Source: Poseidonibacter parvus (GTDB lineage Bacteria; Campylobacterota; Campylobacteria; Campylobacterales; Arcobacteraceae). Taken from it: DNA of 64,000 bases. The first letter of the stretch is position 1; each line of letters begins with the position of its first letter. The notes under the pieces were generated by a model. It was not told the origin of the DNA. It saw only the letters and a program-made list of their open reading frames with translations, and searched no databases. This document shows positions 18,650-27,666 of the stretch, in pieces. The translations under genes and the position numbers were made by a program. The stretch spans positions 558,001-622,000 of the forward strand of contig NZ_CP019070.1 of assembly GCF_001956695.1 (NCBI RefSeq), read 5' to 3'.

Positions 18650-18725
18650 ACTTCATTATATAAAACATGTAAATTATTTACATGTTTTACACTTCAAAAT
18701 ACAAAACCCTTACTAAGGACCAAGA

Positions 18726-20291
18726 TTGAAAATCTTTAATTATAGACTTGTTATCTTTGCATTAAGTATTATATTTGGTGTTGTTTTTGCAATTCCATCT
18801 TTTTTACAAACAGATAGCGGAAAAAAAATATCTCTAGGACTTGATTTACAAGGTGGACTTCACATGCGACTTGGTGTGAATACTCATGAAGCCGTAATTT
18901 CTAAAATCAAAACAATTGCAACAACAGTAAAATATTATGCTGATGATGAAGACTTACTTATTGATGGTTTATCTATTGATGATGAAAGTGTTAACTTTAC
19001 TGTATTAGATAAAGACGAAATTCCAAAAATGGATGAAATGTTAAAGCAAATAAAAGGGCTTGAAGTTTCAAAAAACGACTTATCTTATACTCTTATTTTG
19101 ACAGCAGATGATATAGAAAAAACAAAAGATTCAGCAGTATCACAAGCTGTTGAAACAATTAGAAATAGACTTGACCAATTTGGACTTGCTGAGCCTTCTG
19201 TTGTAAGACAAGGTGCTACTGATATTGTAGTAGAATTGCCAGGAATTAAAACTCAAGCTGAAGAAAAAGCAGCAAGAGAACTTATTTCAAAACCTGCAAA
19301 ACTAGAACTTATGGAAGTTGATGAAGAAAGAGCTGATCAAGTATATACACTTACAAGATCACAAGCTTCTGAATATGGTGACATAATTTTAGAAGATACA
19401 AATGATGTTAATAGAAAATATCTAGTAAAAGAAATTCCAATTTTAAATGGTTCTCAAGTAATTGATGCACAAGTTGCATTTGATCAAGGGAATCAACCTA
19501 TAATTAACTTTACACTTAACTCTACAGGTGCTAGAATTTTTGGAGACTTTACAGGAAGAAGTGTAGGAAAAAGATTAGCAGTTGTTTTAGATGGGAAAGT
19601 ATATTCAGCACCTAATATTAGAGAAAGAATCGGTGGTGGTTCTGGACAAATATCTGGAGGATTTTCAACTTTAGAAGCGGGAAACGTTGCAATTGCTTTA
19701 AGATCAGGAGCATTACCTGCTTCTGTTAATTTACTTGAAAAAAGATCTGTTGGACCATCACTTGGTGCTGATTCAATTAAAGCTTCTACAATTGCTTTAG
19801 TTTCAGGTTTTTTAATAGTATTTGTATTTATGATAGTTTATTACAGACGTGCTGGAGTTATTGCAAATATTGCATTAATTACAAATATTTTCATAATCAT
19901 CTCGGTTATGGCAATGTTTGGAGCAACACTTACTTTACCTGGTATGGCAGGAATTGTATTAACAGTTGGTATGGCTGTTGATGCTAATGTTATTATTAGT
20001 GAAAGAATTAGAGAATTATTAAAAGCTGGAAACTCAGTTGCAAAATCTATCGAAGATGGATACTCAAATGCAATGAGAGCAATTTTAGATGCAAATGTTA
20101 CAACACTTTTAGTTGCTGTAATTTTATATGCATATGGAACAGGACCTATTAAAGGTTTCGCTGTTACTATTTCTATTGGTATTTTAGCTTCTATGTTAAC
20201 TGCAATTTTAGGTACTCATGGTATCTATGAAGCATTGCAAGGAAAAATATCAAAAGATAAAGACTTAAAAAAATGGTTTGGAGTTAGCTAA
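18726..20291 (+). CDS. secD: Protein translocase subunit SecD
   Basis: Membrane protein that uses the proton gradient with SecF to pull translocating proteins into the periplasm. It shows the N-terminal helix, the D1 motif LGLDLQGGLHMRLGV, the periplasmic domain, and the C-terminal six-helix block (VFVFMIVYYRRAGVIANIAL, LTVGMAVDANVIISERIREL). It is 521 residues long. The start is TTG at 18726, with a clear AAGGA site at 18715-18719. The stop overlaps the secF ATG by one base. Confidence 0.97.
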   Translation: MKIFNYRLVIFALSIIFGVVFAIPSFLQTDSGKKISLGLDLQGGLHMRLGVNTHEAVISKIKTIATTVKYYADDEDLLIDGLSIDDESVNFTVLDKDEIPKMDEMLKQIKGLEVSKNDLSYTLILTADDIEKTKDSAVSQAVETIRNRLDQFGLAEPSVVRQGATDIVVELPGIKTQAEEKAARELISKPAKLELMEVDEERADQVYTLTRSQASEYGDIILEDTNDVNRKYLVKEIPILNGSQVIDAQVAFDQGNQPIINFTLNSTGARIFGDFTGRSVGKRLAVVLDGKVYSAPNIRERIGGGSGQISGGFSTLEAGNVAIALRSGALPASVNLLEKRSVGPSLGADSIKASTIALVSGFLIVFVFMIVYYRRAGVIANIALITNIFIIISVMAMFGATLTLPGMAGIVLTVGMAVDANVIISERIRELLKAGNSVAKSIEDGYSNAMRAILDANVTTLLVAVILYAYGTGPIKGFAVTISIGILASMLTAILGTHGIYEALQGKISKDKDLKKWFGVS

Positions 20292-21259
20292 TGGAAATTT
20301 TTAAATCAAATAAAATTTATAATTTTATGGGAAGTAGATTACCTTTCTTAGGTTTATCTTCTTTATTAGTTATTGCTTCAATTGTTTTATTGTTTACAAA
20401 AGGTCTTAATTTTGGTATTGATTTTGAAGGAGGAACTATTGTTCAAGCTAAATATGAACAAAAAGCTCCAATAAATGATATTAGAAATATTTTAAAAGAT
20501 ACAAAATACAATAATGCTTCAATTACTGAATTTGGAAGCCCTGATGAAGTTGTAATTAGAATTACAGGTTCATCTTCAAATATTGCAAATGATATTGGTG
20601 ATGAAATGCACCAAATATTAAAACCAACTGGTGATTTTGAAATCAGAAGAGTTGATATTGTAGGACCAAAAGTAGGTGGTGAATTAAGAGAAAAAGGTAT
20701 CATGGCTTTAGCTTTATCTTTAATTGTAATTTTAGCTTATGTATCATTCAGATTTGAATGGCGTTTTGCAGTTGCTTCTATTTTAGCACTTGCTCATGAT
20801 ATTATAATTGCAATGGGTGCTATTAGTTTATTTAGCATTGAAGTTAATCTTGATATTTTAGCTGCGATCTTAACAATTTTAGGATACTCTCTTAATGATA
20901 CTATTATTGTATTTGATAGAATTAGAGAAGGTGTTCAAACTTCAAAAGAGTCTATTTTAGAAAAAGTTGTAAATGAATCTGTAAGTAAAACTTTATCAAG
21001 AACTACTCTTACTTCATTAACAACATTCTTTGTTGTTGTAACGCTTTATTTATTCGGTGGTGAGATTATTAATGGATTTGCCTTTACAATGCTTGTAGGA
21101 GTTATTGTAGGTACTTATTCATCTATATTTATTGCAGCATCTTTTTTAGTTCAATTAAAATTCTCAATTGATGATTTTAGAACTAAAGAAGCAAATAAAT
21201 TAAAAAGACAAAAAGAAAAGGATAAAATGAGAGCTATGTACGAACAAGGTACTATGTAA
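20291..21259 (+). CDS. secF: Protein translocase subunit SecF
   Basis: Partner of SecD in the SecDF complex. It has the family motif GLNFGIDFEGGTIVQAKY, the FRFEWRFAVASILALAHDII helix pair and the ILGYSLNDTIIVFDRIRE signature. It is 322 residues long with six membrane helices. Translation is coupled to secD by a TAATG overlap. A strong terminator follows, ending the yajC-secDF unit. Confidence 0.97.
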   Translation: MEIFKSNKIYNFMGSRLPFLGLSSLLVIASIVLLFTKGLNFGIDFEGGTIVQAKYEQKAPINDIRNILKDTKYNNASITEFGSPDEVVIRITGSSSNIANDIGDEMHQILKPTGDFEIRRVDIVGPKVGGELREKGIMALALSLIVILAYVSFRFEWRFAVASILALAHDIIIAMGAISLFSIEVNLDILAAILTILGYSLNDTIIVFDRIREGVQTSKESILEKVVNESVSKTLSRTTLTSLTTFFVVVTLYLFGGEIINGFAFTMLVGVIVGTYSSIFIAASFLVQLKFSIDDFRTKEANKLKRQKEKDKMRAMYEQGTM

Positions 21260-21287
21260 TTATTTTATAATTTAAAAGTTTGTTTAA

Positions 21288-21320
21288 AAAGGCTAAGAAG
21301 TTTCTTCTTAGCCTTTTTTT
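21288..21320 (+). terminator. Rho-independent terminator after secF
   Basis: A 13-bp perfect stem (21288-21300 with 21304-21316), 3-base loop, then a run of T. It closes the yajC-secD-secF operon. Confidence 0.93.
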
Positions 21321-21380
21321 ATTTAAGACTATTTAATTATATTTGATAAAGTTACATCAAATAATGGAAAAGATTGGGTA

Positions 21381-21782
21381 TTGGCATTTATTTGGATAGT
21401 TATTTTAGAACTTTTTTCTAGTATTCTAGAGTATATTTATCTTGATGTTGGAAAAGCTTATGTTTTTCATATGGAAGAGAGTATTTTCAAAGAACTTTTA
21501 ATCTCTGCAATTTTTGTATCTTTTGTTTGGTATCTTGTAAGTAGTATTATATTTATGTATAGAAAACAGTTTGTAATATTAAGCTTGTATGGTTCAGTTT
21601 GTATTTATCTTGCAATTACACATGACTTGACTTTTAATTTATTACTTCATAACCTAAATCCTTTTGAGTTAGGAATTGATGGTTTTGGCTTTTATATGAT
21701 TTTTCAAGTGCTGTTAAAAATAGTTATTATCTACTTATTAATTAAAATGTTTTTAGCTATCAAAACTAAAAAGCAAAGTTAG
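21381..21782 (+). CDS. Small integral membrane protein, unknown function
   Basis: I do not recognise a family. The 133-residue frame is mostly hydrophobic, with about four predicted membrane helices (near residues 2-20, 36-58, 64-80 and 103-125) and a Lys-rich C-terminus. The start is uncertain: TTG at 21381 lacks a well-spaced ribosome binding site, and no ATG is in frame nearby. The frame is open upstream to at least 21351, so an earlier non-ATG start is possible. It lies alone between the secF terminator and the DUF6394-like gene. Confidence 0.6.
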   Translation: MAFIWIVILELFSSILEYIYLDVGKAYVFHMEESIFKELLISAIFVSFVWYLVSSIIFMYRKQFVILSLYGSVCIYLAITHDLTFNLLLHNLNPFELGIDGFGFYMIFQVLLKIVIIYLLIKMFLAIKTKKQS

Positions 21783-21855
21783 TAGAAGCAATTTATTATT
21801 AAAAATTAGCTATTATCTCCTATTAATTTAAAAGTAAAACTATAAAAGGATAAAA

Positions 21856-22200
21856 ATGGATTGGGGTAAAGTAACATATATATTTTTCTCACTAATGTCT
21901 CTTACAACTACAGCTGGGTTTTTATATGAACAAAATGAAATAGCATTATTCATAGCAGCAGGTGTAAATGTAATATCAACAGTTTTAAAACTTGGTGTTA
22001 AAAACTTATTAGCAGCAGAATTACTAGCAAGTTCATTAGTAGCAGATTTACATCTAATTCCAGCATTTATGGTATTAACTTTTATGAATGATATATCTTT
22101 AGCAATTTCATTAGCTATTGGTGCAGTTGTTGCAAATATTTTCTCAATAGCCTTAGCATTAATAGAAAGCGCAAAAAGTCAAGACAAGGAAGAATTTTAA
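21856..22200 (+). CDS. DUF6394-like small membrane protein
   Basis: A 114-residue hydrophobic protein (three or four helices, including [20 protein letters not shown] and [21 protein letters not shown]). It resembles the small Campylobacterota family annotated as DUF6394; I make this match from memory and with moderate confidence. The ATG follows an AAGGA site by 7 bases. The stop overlaps the leuS start by one base (TAATGG), so it is translationally coupled to leuS. Its function is unknown. Confidence 0.7.
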   Translation: MDWGKVTYIFFSLMSLTTTAGFLYEQNEIALFIAAGVNVISTVLKLGVKNLLAAELLASSLVADLHLIPAFMVLTFMNDISLAISLAIGAVVANIFSIALALIESAKSQDKEEF

Positions 22201-24665
22201 TGGAATACAGTGCAAAAGCAATTGAAGATAAATGGCAAAAATTTTGGAGCGAAAATAAATCTTTCGAACCAGAAGATGATAAAAGTAAAGAAAAAAAATA
22301 TATCTTAAGTATGTTTCCCTACCCAAGTGGACGGATTCACATGGGGCATGTTAGAAACTACTGTTTAGGTGATGCTTTTGCTAGACACTTTAGAAAATCT
22401 GATTTTAACGTTTTACATCCAATTGGTTGGGATAGTTTTGGAATGCCAGCTGAAAATGCAGCAATAAAACATAAGTCACATCCTAAAAAATGGACTTATG
22501 AAAATATTGATTATATGAAAGATGAGTTAAAAGGTTTAGGTTTATCTTTCTCTGAAACTAGAGAGTTTGCTACTTCTGATGAGTTATATACAAAATGGGA
22601 ACAAGAATTCATCATAAAAATGTATGAAGAAGAGTTATTATATAGAAAATCTACAACAGTTAATTGGTGTGAACCTTGTCATACAGTTTTAGCAAATGAA
22701 CAAGTAGAAGAAGGATGTTGTTGGAGATGTGACACACCTGTTGAGCAAAAAGAAATGCCAGGATATTATATTGGTATTACAAAATATGCACAAGAATTAC
22801 TTGATGATTTAGATGGACTAAAAGACACATGGCCTTCACAAGTTTTAACAATGCAAGAAAATTGGATTGGGAGAAGTGAAGGTTTAGAGTTTAAATTTGA
22901 ATTATCTATTGATGCAAAAAATAAATTAAATAGATCTTTTTCTAAATATTTAGTATTTACAACTAGACCTGATACAATTTATGGAATTTCATATTCAGCA
23001 CTTGCACCAGAACATCCAATTGTTAAGTATATTTTAGAACATAAGTTGTTACCTGAGAAAAAACTTCAAGCAATTAAAGATATGCAAAAAGTAAGTGAAA
23101 GAGATAGAGCAACACAAAATAAAGCTGGAGTATCATTAGAAATTGATGTAATGCATCCTTTAACTGGTGAAACAATTCCTGTATGGGTTGCAAACTTTGT
23201 TTTAGCTTCTTATGGTGGAGGTGCAGTAATGGCTGTTCCTGCTCATGATCAAAGAGACTTTGAATTTGCAAAACAATATGATTTACCAATAAAACAAGTA
23301 ATTGTAGGAAGTGATGGTTTAATCGAAAATCAAACAGAAGCTTATGTCTTTGAAGGTGAATTAATTAATTCTGAAAGTTTTACAGGATTAAAAAATACAA
23401 AAGCTAAAAAAGCTATAACTTACCATTTTGAGCAAAATTCATTAGGTATAAAAAAAGTTAATTTCAAATTAAGAGATTGGGGAATTTCAAGACAAAGATA
23501 TTGGGGAGCTCCTATTCCATTTGTTCATTGTGATTCTTGTGGATTAGTTCCTGAAAAAAGTGAGAACTTACCAATTGCATTACCTGAAGATGTAGAAATT
23601 ACAGGTGAGGGTAATCCTTTAGATACTCATCCTACATGGAAATATACATCTTGTCCTAAATGTGGAAAAGATGCTACAAGAGAAACTGATACTTTAGATA
23701 CCTTTGTACAATCATCATGGTATTTCTTAAGATATGCAACAAATCCTAAAAAATGGAATGAAGAAGGTATTTCAAAAGAAGATAGTGATTACTGGATGGA
23801 TGTAGATCAATATATTGGTGGAATTGAACATGCAATTTTACACCTTTTATATGCAAGATTCTTTACAAAAGCACTTAATTCTTTAGGATATACAAACTCA
23901 AAAGAACCCTTTAAAAAACTTCTTACACAAGGTATGGTTTTAAAAGATGGTGCTAAGATGTCAAAATCTAAAGGAAATGTAGTTGATCCTGATTTAATTG
24001 TTAAAAACTATGGTGCTGATACTGCAAGATTATTTATGATGTTCGCTGCACCTCCAACTAAAGAATTAGAGTGGAATGATTCAGCAGTTGAAGGAGCATT
24101 TAGATTTATTAAAAAGTTCTTTGAACGTGCTTCAAATGTTACTCAAGTTGGAGTAGATGGTTTTAAAAATATTAATCATAATGATTTAAGTAAAGATGAA
24201 AAAAATGCTAGAAAAAAAGTATATGAAGCTTTACAAAAATCTAATGAAGTATTTAATAAAACATACACATTTAATACTTTAATAGCTTCATCAATGGAAG
24301 CTTTAAATGCCTTATCATCACAAAAAAATGAGCTTGTTTGGACAGAAGGGTATTATATATTATCTAATATTTTAGAGCCTATTATTCCTCATGCTTGTTG
24401 GGAAATATCTAATTCATTATTTAAAAAAGAGAATTTCAATAATACTTTAGAAGTAAAAGAAGAAGTTTTCCAAATGGATTCAATAAATTTAGCTGTTACT
24501 ATTAATGGTAAGAAAAGATGTGAAATTGAAGTTGAACCAAATGCCTCAAAAGAAGATATTTTAGCTCTTGCAAAAGAAAATTCACAAAAATGGATTGAAG
24601 GTAAAGAAATTATAAAAGAAATCGTAGTACCTAATAAATTAGTAAACTTAGTAATCAAAGGATAA
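22200..24665 (+). CDS. leuS: Leucyl-tRNA synthetase
   Basis: Class I synthetase for tRNA-Leu, 821 residues. It shows the HIGH-type motif ([15 protein letters not shown]), a zinc-like CxxC pair near NWCEPCHTV, the CP1 editing domain ([10 protein letters not shown]) and the KMSKS motif ([16 protein letters not shown]). The gene order leuS-lptE-folC-M23 peptidase-bactofilin matches the arrangement I recall from H. pylori and, in part, C. jejuni. It is coupled by a one-base overlap to the upstream small membrane protein. Confidence 0.98.
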   Translation: MEYSAKAIEDKWQKFWSENKSFEPEDDKSKEKKYILSMFPYPSGRIHMGHVRNYCLGDAFARHFRKSDFNVLHPIGWDSFGMPAENAAIKHKSHPKKWTYENIDYMKDELKGLGLSFSETREFATSDELYTKWEQEFIIKMYEEELLYRKSTTVNWCEPCHTVLANEQVEEGCCWRCDTPVEQKEMPGYYIGITKYAQELLDDLDGLKDTWPSQVLTMQENWIGRSEGLEFKFELSIDAKNKLNRSFSKYLVFTTRPDTIYGISYSALAPEHPIVKYILEHKLLPEKKLQAIKDMQKVSERDRATQNKAGVSLEIDVMHPLTGETIPVWVANFVLASYGGGAVMAVPAHDQRDFEFAKQYDLPIKQVIVGSDGLIENQTEAYVFEGELINSESFTGLKNTKAKKAITYHFEQNSLGIKKVNFKLRDWGISRQRYWGAPIPFVHCDSCGLVPEKSENLPIALPEDVEITGEGNPLDTHPTWKYTSCPKCGKDATRETDTLDTFVQSSWYFLRYATNPKKWNEEGISKEDSDYWMDVDQYIGGIEHAILHLLYARFFTKALNSLGYTNSKEPFKKLLTQGMVLKDGAKMSKSKGNVVDPDLIVKNYGADTARLFMMFAAPPTKELEWNDSAVEGAFRFIKKFFERASNVTQVGVDGFKNINHNDLSKDEKNARKKVYEALQKSNEVFNKTYTFNTLIASSMEALNALSSQKNELVWTEGYYILSNILEPIIPHACWEISNSLFKKENFNNTLEVKEEVFQMDSINLAVTINGKKRCEIEVEPNASKEDILALAKENSQKWIEGKEIIKEIVVPNKLVNLVIKG

Positions 24666-24672
24666 TTAAAGT

Positions 24673-25218
24673 ATGAAAAGTATAAATAATATTAAAAAAG
24701 TGCTATTTGTACTTTTAACTTTAAGCCTTTGTTTTTTTACTCTTAATGGCTGCGGATATAAGCCTACAGTTTCTTATGCGAAAAAAGAATTAGCAGGAAA
24801 AGTATTTGTGAATTTATTTGTTAATATAAAAGACCCAAGAAATTCTGTTTTAATAAAAGATTCAATGAACCAATTATTAGTACAAAAATTAGGGGCTAAA
24901 TTAGTTTATGATGAAGCACAAGCTGATACTGTTATGAACTTAAAAATAAATTCAGTTGATATGTCTGTTTTACAATATGATAGTGAAGGATATAATCAAC
25001 TTTACAGAGCTAGTGTAAATATTTTAGTAAGTTATACTAAAAAAGAGAAAAATATCCCAACAACATTTACTGTTAGTGGAGAAAATGATTTCTCAGTTGG
25101 TGATGACGACGATGATACTATTACTGATACAATTAGATTTGAAGCGATTAAAGAAGCTTCAGATGATGCTTTAGATGAAGTATTATCAAAAATTGCAGTA
25201 GCTTCATTTAGAAAATAA
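24673..25218 (+). CDS. lptE: LptE-like LPS-assembly lipoprotein
   Basis: A 181-residue lipoprotein with an N-terminal signal ending in the lipobox LNGC (Cys near residue 27), so it is anchored in the outer membrane. Sequence similarity across LptE proteins is low. The assignment rests on its size, its GYKP start after the lipobox and its place between leuS and folC, as in other Campylobacterota. LptE plugs the LptD barrel in lipopolysaccharide export. It carries an acidic GDDDDDTITD stretch. It starts 8 bases after leuS. Confidence 0.78.
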   Translation: MKSINNIKKVLFVLLTLSLCFFTLNGCGYKPTVSYAKKELAGKVFVNLFVNIKDPRNSVLIKDSMNQLLVQKLGAKLVYDEAQADTVMNLKINSVDMSVLQYDSEGYNQLYRASVNILVSYTKKEKNIPTTFTVSGENDFSVGDDDDDTITDTIRFEAIKEASDDALDEVLSKIAVASFRK

Positions 25219-25221
25219 TTA

Positions 25222-26391
25222 ATGAATCTTGATTTAAAAAAAGCTTCATTATCACAATTTTTAGAGTTTAAAACTCTTTATTATGACAAGATTGATTTTA
25301 CAACAGTAAAATCTTCTTGGGAAATGCTATCTAAAAAAATTAATCTACCTTTTGTAATTCATCTTGTTGGAACAAATGGAAAAGGAAGTACAGGAAGGTT
25401 TTTAGCTCACTATTTGAATAAAAGTAATTACAAGGTTTTACATTATAGCTCTCCACATATTATTAAATTAAATGAACGAATTTGGATTAATGGTAGCGAT
25501 GTAAATGATTTTGATTTAGAAGAAGCACATCAATTTTTACAAGAGTTATATCCTTTAGATTTATTAGAAAAACTTACTTATTTTGAGTATCTTACACTTT
25601 TATCGTTTTATTTATCAAAAAATTGTGATTATCTTGTACTTGAAGCTGGTTTAGGTGGTGAGTTTGATGCTACAAATGTAGTTAAAAATGATTTATCTTT
25701 AATAACTACAATTGATTTAGACCATCAAAGCTTTTTAGGAAATACTGTAGAAGAAATAGCTGAAACTAAAATGCGTTCAGTTGATAAAAAAATGCTAATT
25801 GGGTACCAACTTCATGATAGTGTAAAACAAAGTGCACAAAAAGTAAAAGAACAAATATTAAAAGAAAGAAATATAAATATTGAAATCGACTATGTAGAAA
25901 ACTTTGAAAAATATTCTTTAGATAAAAAGTTTGCAACTTATTTAAAACGTAATTTACATCTAGTAATCAAATGTTTAGAAGAGCTAAAGATTCCTCTTAA
26001 TTTAGATTTTTTTGATGATGTTGAACTTTTTGGAAGATGTCAGAAAATTAGAAAAAATATAACTATTGATGTAGGGCATAATCCTCTTGCTGCAAAAGTT
26101 TTAAAAGAAGAATTTAAAGATAAAAAAATTACATTGATATATAATTCATATGCAGATAAAGATTATGAAGAAGTTTTAAGAATATTAAAACCAATAATAA
26201 ATAAAATAATTATAATTGAACTTGATGATAAAAGGATTGTTCCTAAAAATAATTTATTAAAAATTATAGATAAATTGAATATAATAAATGAAGAAATAAT
26301 TGAAATTAATGATAATGAAGAGTATTTAGTCTTTGGTTCATTTTTAGTTGTTGAAAAATTCTTATATTTGATTGGGATAAATGAAAAATAG
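25222..26391 (+). CDS. folC: Folylpolyglutamate / dihydrofolate synthase
   Basis: Mur-ligase-type enzyme that adds glutamate to dihydropteroate or folates. The ATP-binding loop HLVGTNGKGSTGRFLAHYL (about residues 46-64) is diagnostic, followed by LHYSSPH, LEAGLGGEFDATNV and, in the C-terminal domain, TIDVGHNPLAA. The 389-residue length is slightly below average. The 3' end overlaps the next gene by 11 bases, so the two are co-transcribed. Confidence 0.94.
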   Translation: MNLDLKKASLSQFLEFKTLYYDKIDFTTVKSSWEMLSKKINLPFVIHLVGTNGKGSTGRFLAHYLNKSNYKVLHYSSPHIIKLNERIWINGSDVNDFDLEEAHQFLQELYPLDLLEKLTYFEYLTLLSFYLSKNCDYLVLEAGLGGEFDATNVVKNDLSLITTIDLDHQSFLGNTVEEIAETKMRSVDKKMLIGYQLHDSVKQSAQKVKEQILKERNINIEIDYVENFEKYSLDKKFATYLKRNLHLVIKCLEELKIPLNLDFFDDVELFGRCQKIRKNITIDVGHNPLAAKVLKEEFKDKKITLIYNSYADKDYEEVLRILKPIINKIIIIELDDKRIVPKNNLLKIIDKLNIINEEIIEINDNEEYLVFGSFLVVEKFLYLIGINEK

Positions 26392-27283
26392 ATTAATAAT
26401 TACTGTTTCAGATATAAAAGGAACAAAGTCTTATAATATACATCAGCTATTGAAAAAAGTTCTGGTTTCTGTAATATTAATTGTTTTATTAGTATTAGCT
26501 TGTAGTTTTTGGTTTATATCGTATTTAGATAATGAAGTCACAAGTGTTAAAAAAAATAAAGAAATAGAATTTAAAATATTAAATGAAAAAGAAGAAAAAC
26601 TTCTTGCTCAAAATAAACTTTATTCAATACAAATAAAAAGTAAAATTAATGATATTGATGAATTAAATCAAAAACTTGATGAAATTCACACAATTATTGG
26701 AGTTGGCAAAAATGCAACTAAAGATGAAATTAGTAAAAAAACTTTGTCTGCAATTAATCTTAAAAAGAAAAAATATACTTTAAGAGTAATTCCAAATGGT
26801 AAACCACTTGATAAAATTAAGGTTTCTTCAAACTTTGGTTATAGAATAAATCCAATAACAAAAAGAAAACAATTTCATCGCGGTATTGATTTAGCAGCTC
26901 CTAGAAAAACGCCAATCCGTGCTACTGCTGATGGAATAGTAGAACATGTGCAAAGTAAAAATGTAGGAGATTATGGTAGAGTTATAAAAGTAAGCCATAA
27001 TTATGGATTTAAGACTACTTTTGCTCATATGCATAAAACTTATGTTAAAGTTGGTGAAATAGTAAAGAAAGGCCAAATTATAGGTCTAGTAGGTAGTTCA
27101 GGTAGGAGCTCAGGTCCACATTTACATTATGAAATTAGATATGCAAGTACATTACTTAGTCCAAAAAATTTTATAAATTGGAATCTTAATACGTATGAGA
27201 GTATTTTCAAAAAAGAAAGGAAAGTTGAATGGGAGTCTTTAATAAATCTGATAAAGGATCAACACCCAATGGAGCTACTGTAA
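26381..27283 (+). CDS. M23-family (LytM) peptidoglycan endopeptidase, Csd1/Pgp3-like
   Basis: A 300-residue periplasmic peptidase anchored by an N-terminal helix (about residues 27-49), followed by a coiled coil (about 50-105) and a LytM domain. Zinc ligands are visible in HRGIDLA (HxxxD) and HLHYE (HxH). It is probably a D,D-endopeptidase that trims peptidoglycan cross-links, as Csd1 of H. pylori and Pgp3 of C. jejuni do to set helical cell shape. The bactofilin gene follows and overlaps it by 55 bases, matching the csd1-ccmA pairing of Helicobacter. Only one M23 gene is present here, whereas I recall two in tandem in H. pylori. Confidence 0.88.
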   Translation: MKNRLIITVSDIKGTKSYNIHQLLKKVLVSVILIVLLVLACSFWFISYLDNEVTSVKKNKEIEFKILNEKEEKLLAQNKLYSIQIKSKINDIDELNQKLDEIHTIIGVGKNATKDEISKKTLSAINLKKKKYTLRVIPNGKPLDKIKVSSNFGYRINPITKRKQFHRGIDLAAPRKTPIRATADGIVEHVQSKNVGDYGRVIKVSHNYGFKTTFAHMHKTYVKVGEIVKKGQIIGLVGSSGRSSGPHLHYEIRYASTLLSPKNFINWNLNTYESIFKKERKVEWESLINLIKDQHPMELL

Positions 27284-27666
27284 TAGCTCAAGGAACATGT
27301 ATTATTGGTGGTATTAATACAAAAGGTACAGTTCATATTGATGGAAAGTTTGAAGGTGTTATTTTAGAAGCTGATGTAATTTCAATAGGTCTTACAGGTG
27401 AAGTTATTGGAGATATAAAAGCAAATAATTTAGTAGTAAATGGTCTGTTTGATGGAAAAATTGATTGCAATATTGTTCAAATTTTAGCAGAAGGAAAAGT
27501 AATTGGTGATATGCAATATAATGAACTAATTATAGAATCTAATGGAAAGTTTGAAGGAAGAGGAATTAGAAAGAATTCTGATTTAAAAAGTCGATACAAT
27601 GAAGTTGAGCAAAAGATTAATAATATTATTGTTTCACCTTCTGCAATAGCTCATGACAAGTCTTGA
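27229..27666 (+). CDS. ccmA: Bactofilin (CcmA-like cell shape protein)
   Basis: A 145-residue polymer-forming cytoskeletal protein. The central beta-helix repeats (VHIDGKFEGVI, DVISIGLTGEVIGDIKANN, LVVNGLFDGKI) are typical bactofilin. In Helicobacter CcmA organises the Csd peptidases for helical shape, so the neighbouring M23 peptidase is a likely functional partner. The start at 27229 lies inside the peptidase gene, with an AAAGGA-like site at 27213-27220, giving a 55-base overlap. It also overlaps the next gene by 14 bases. Confidence 0.93.
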   Translation: MGVFNKSDKGSTPNGATVIAQGTCIIGGINTKGTVHIDGKFEGVILEADVISIGLTGEVIGDIKANNLVVNGLFDGKIDCNIVQILAEGKVIGDMQYNELIIESNGKFEGRGIRKNSDLKSRYNEVEQKINNIIVSPSAIAHDKS

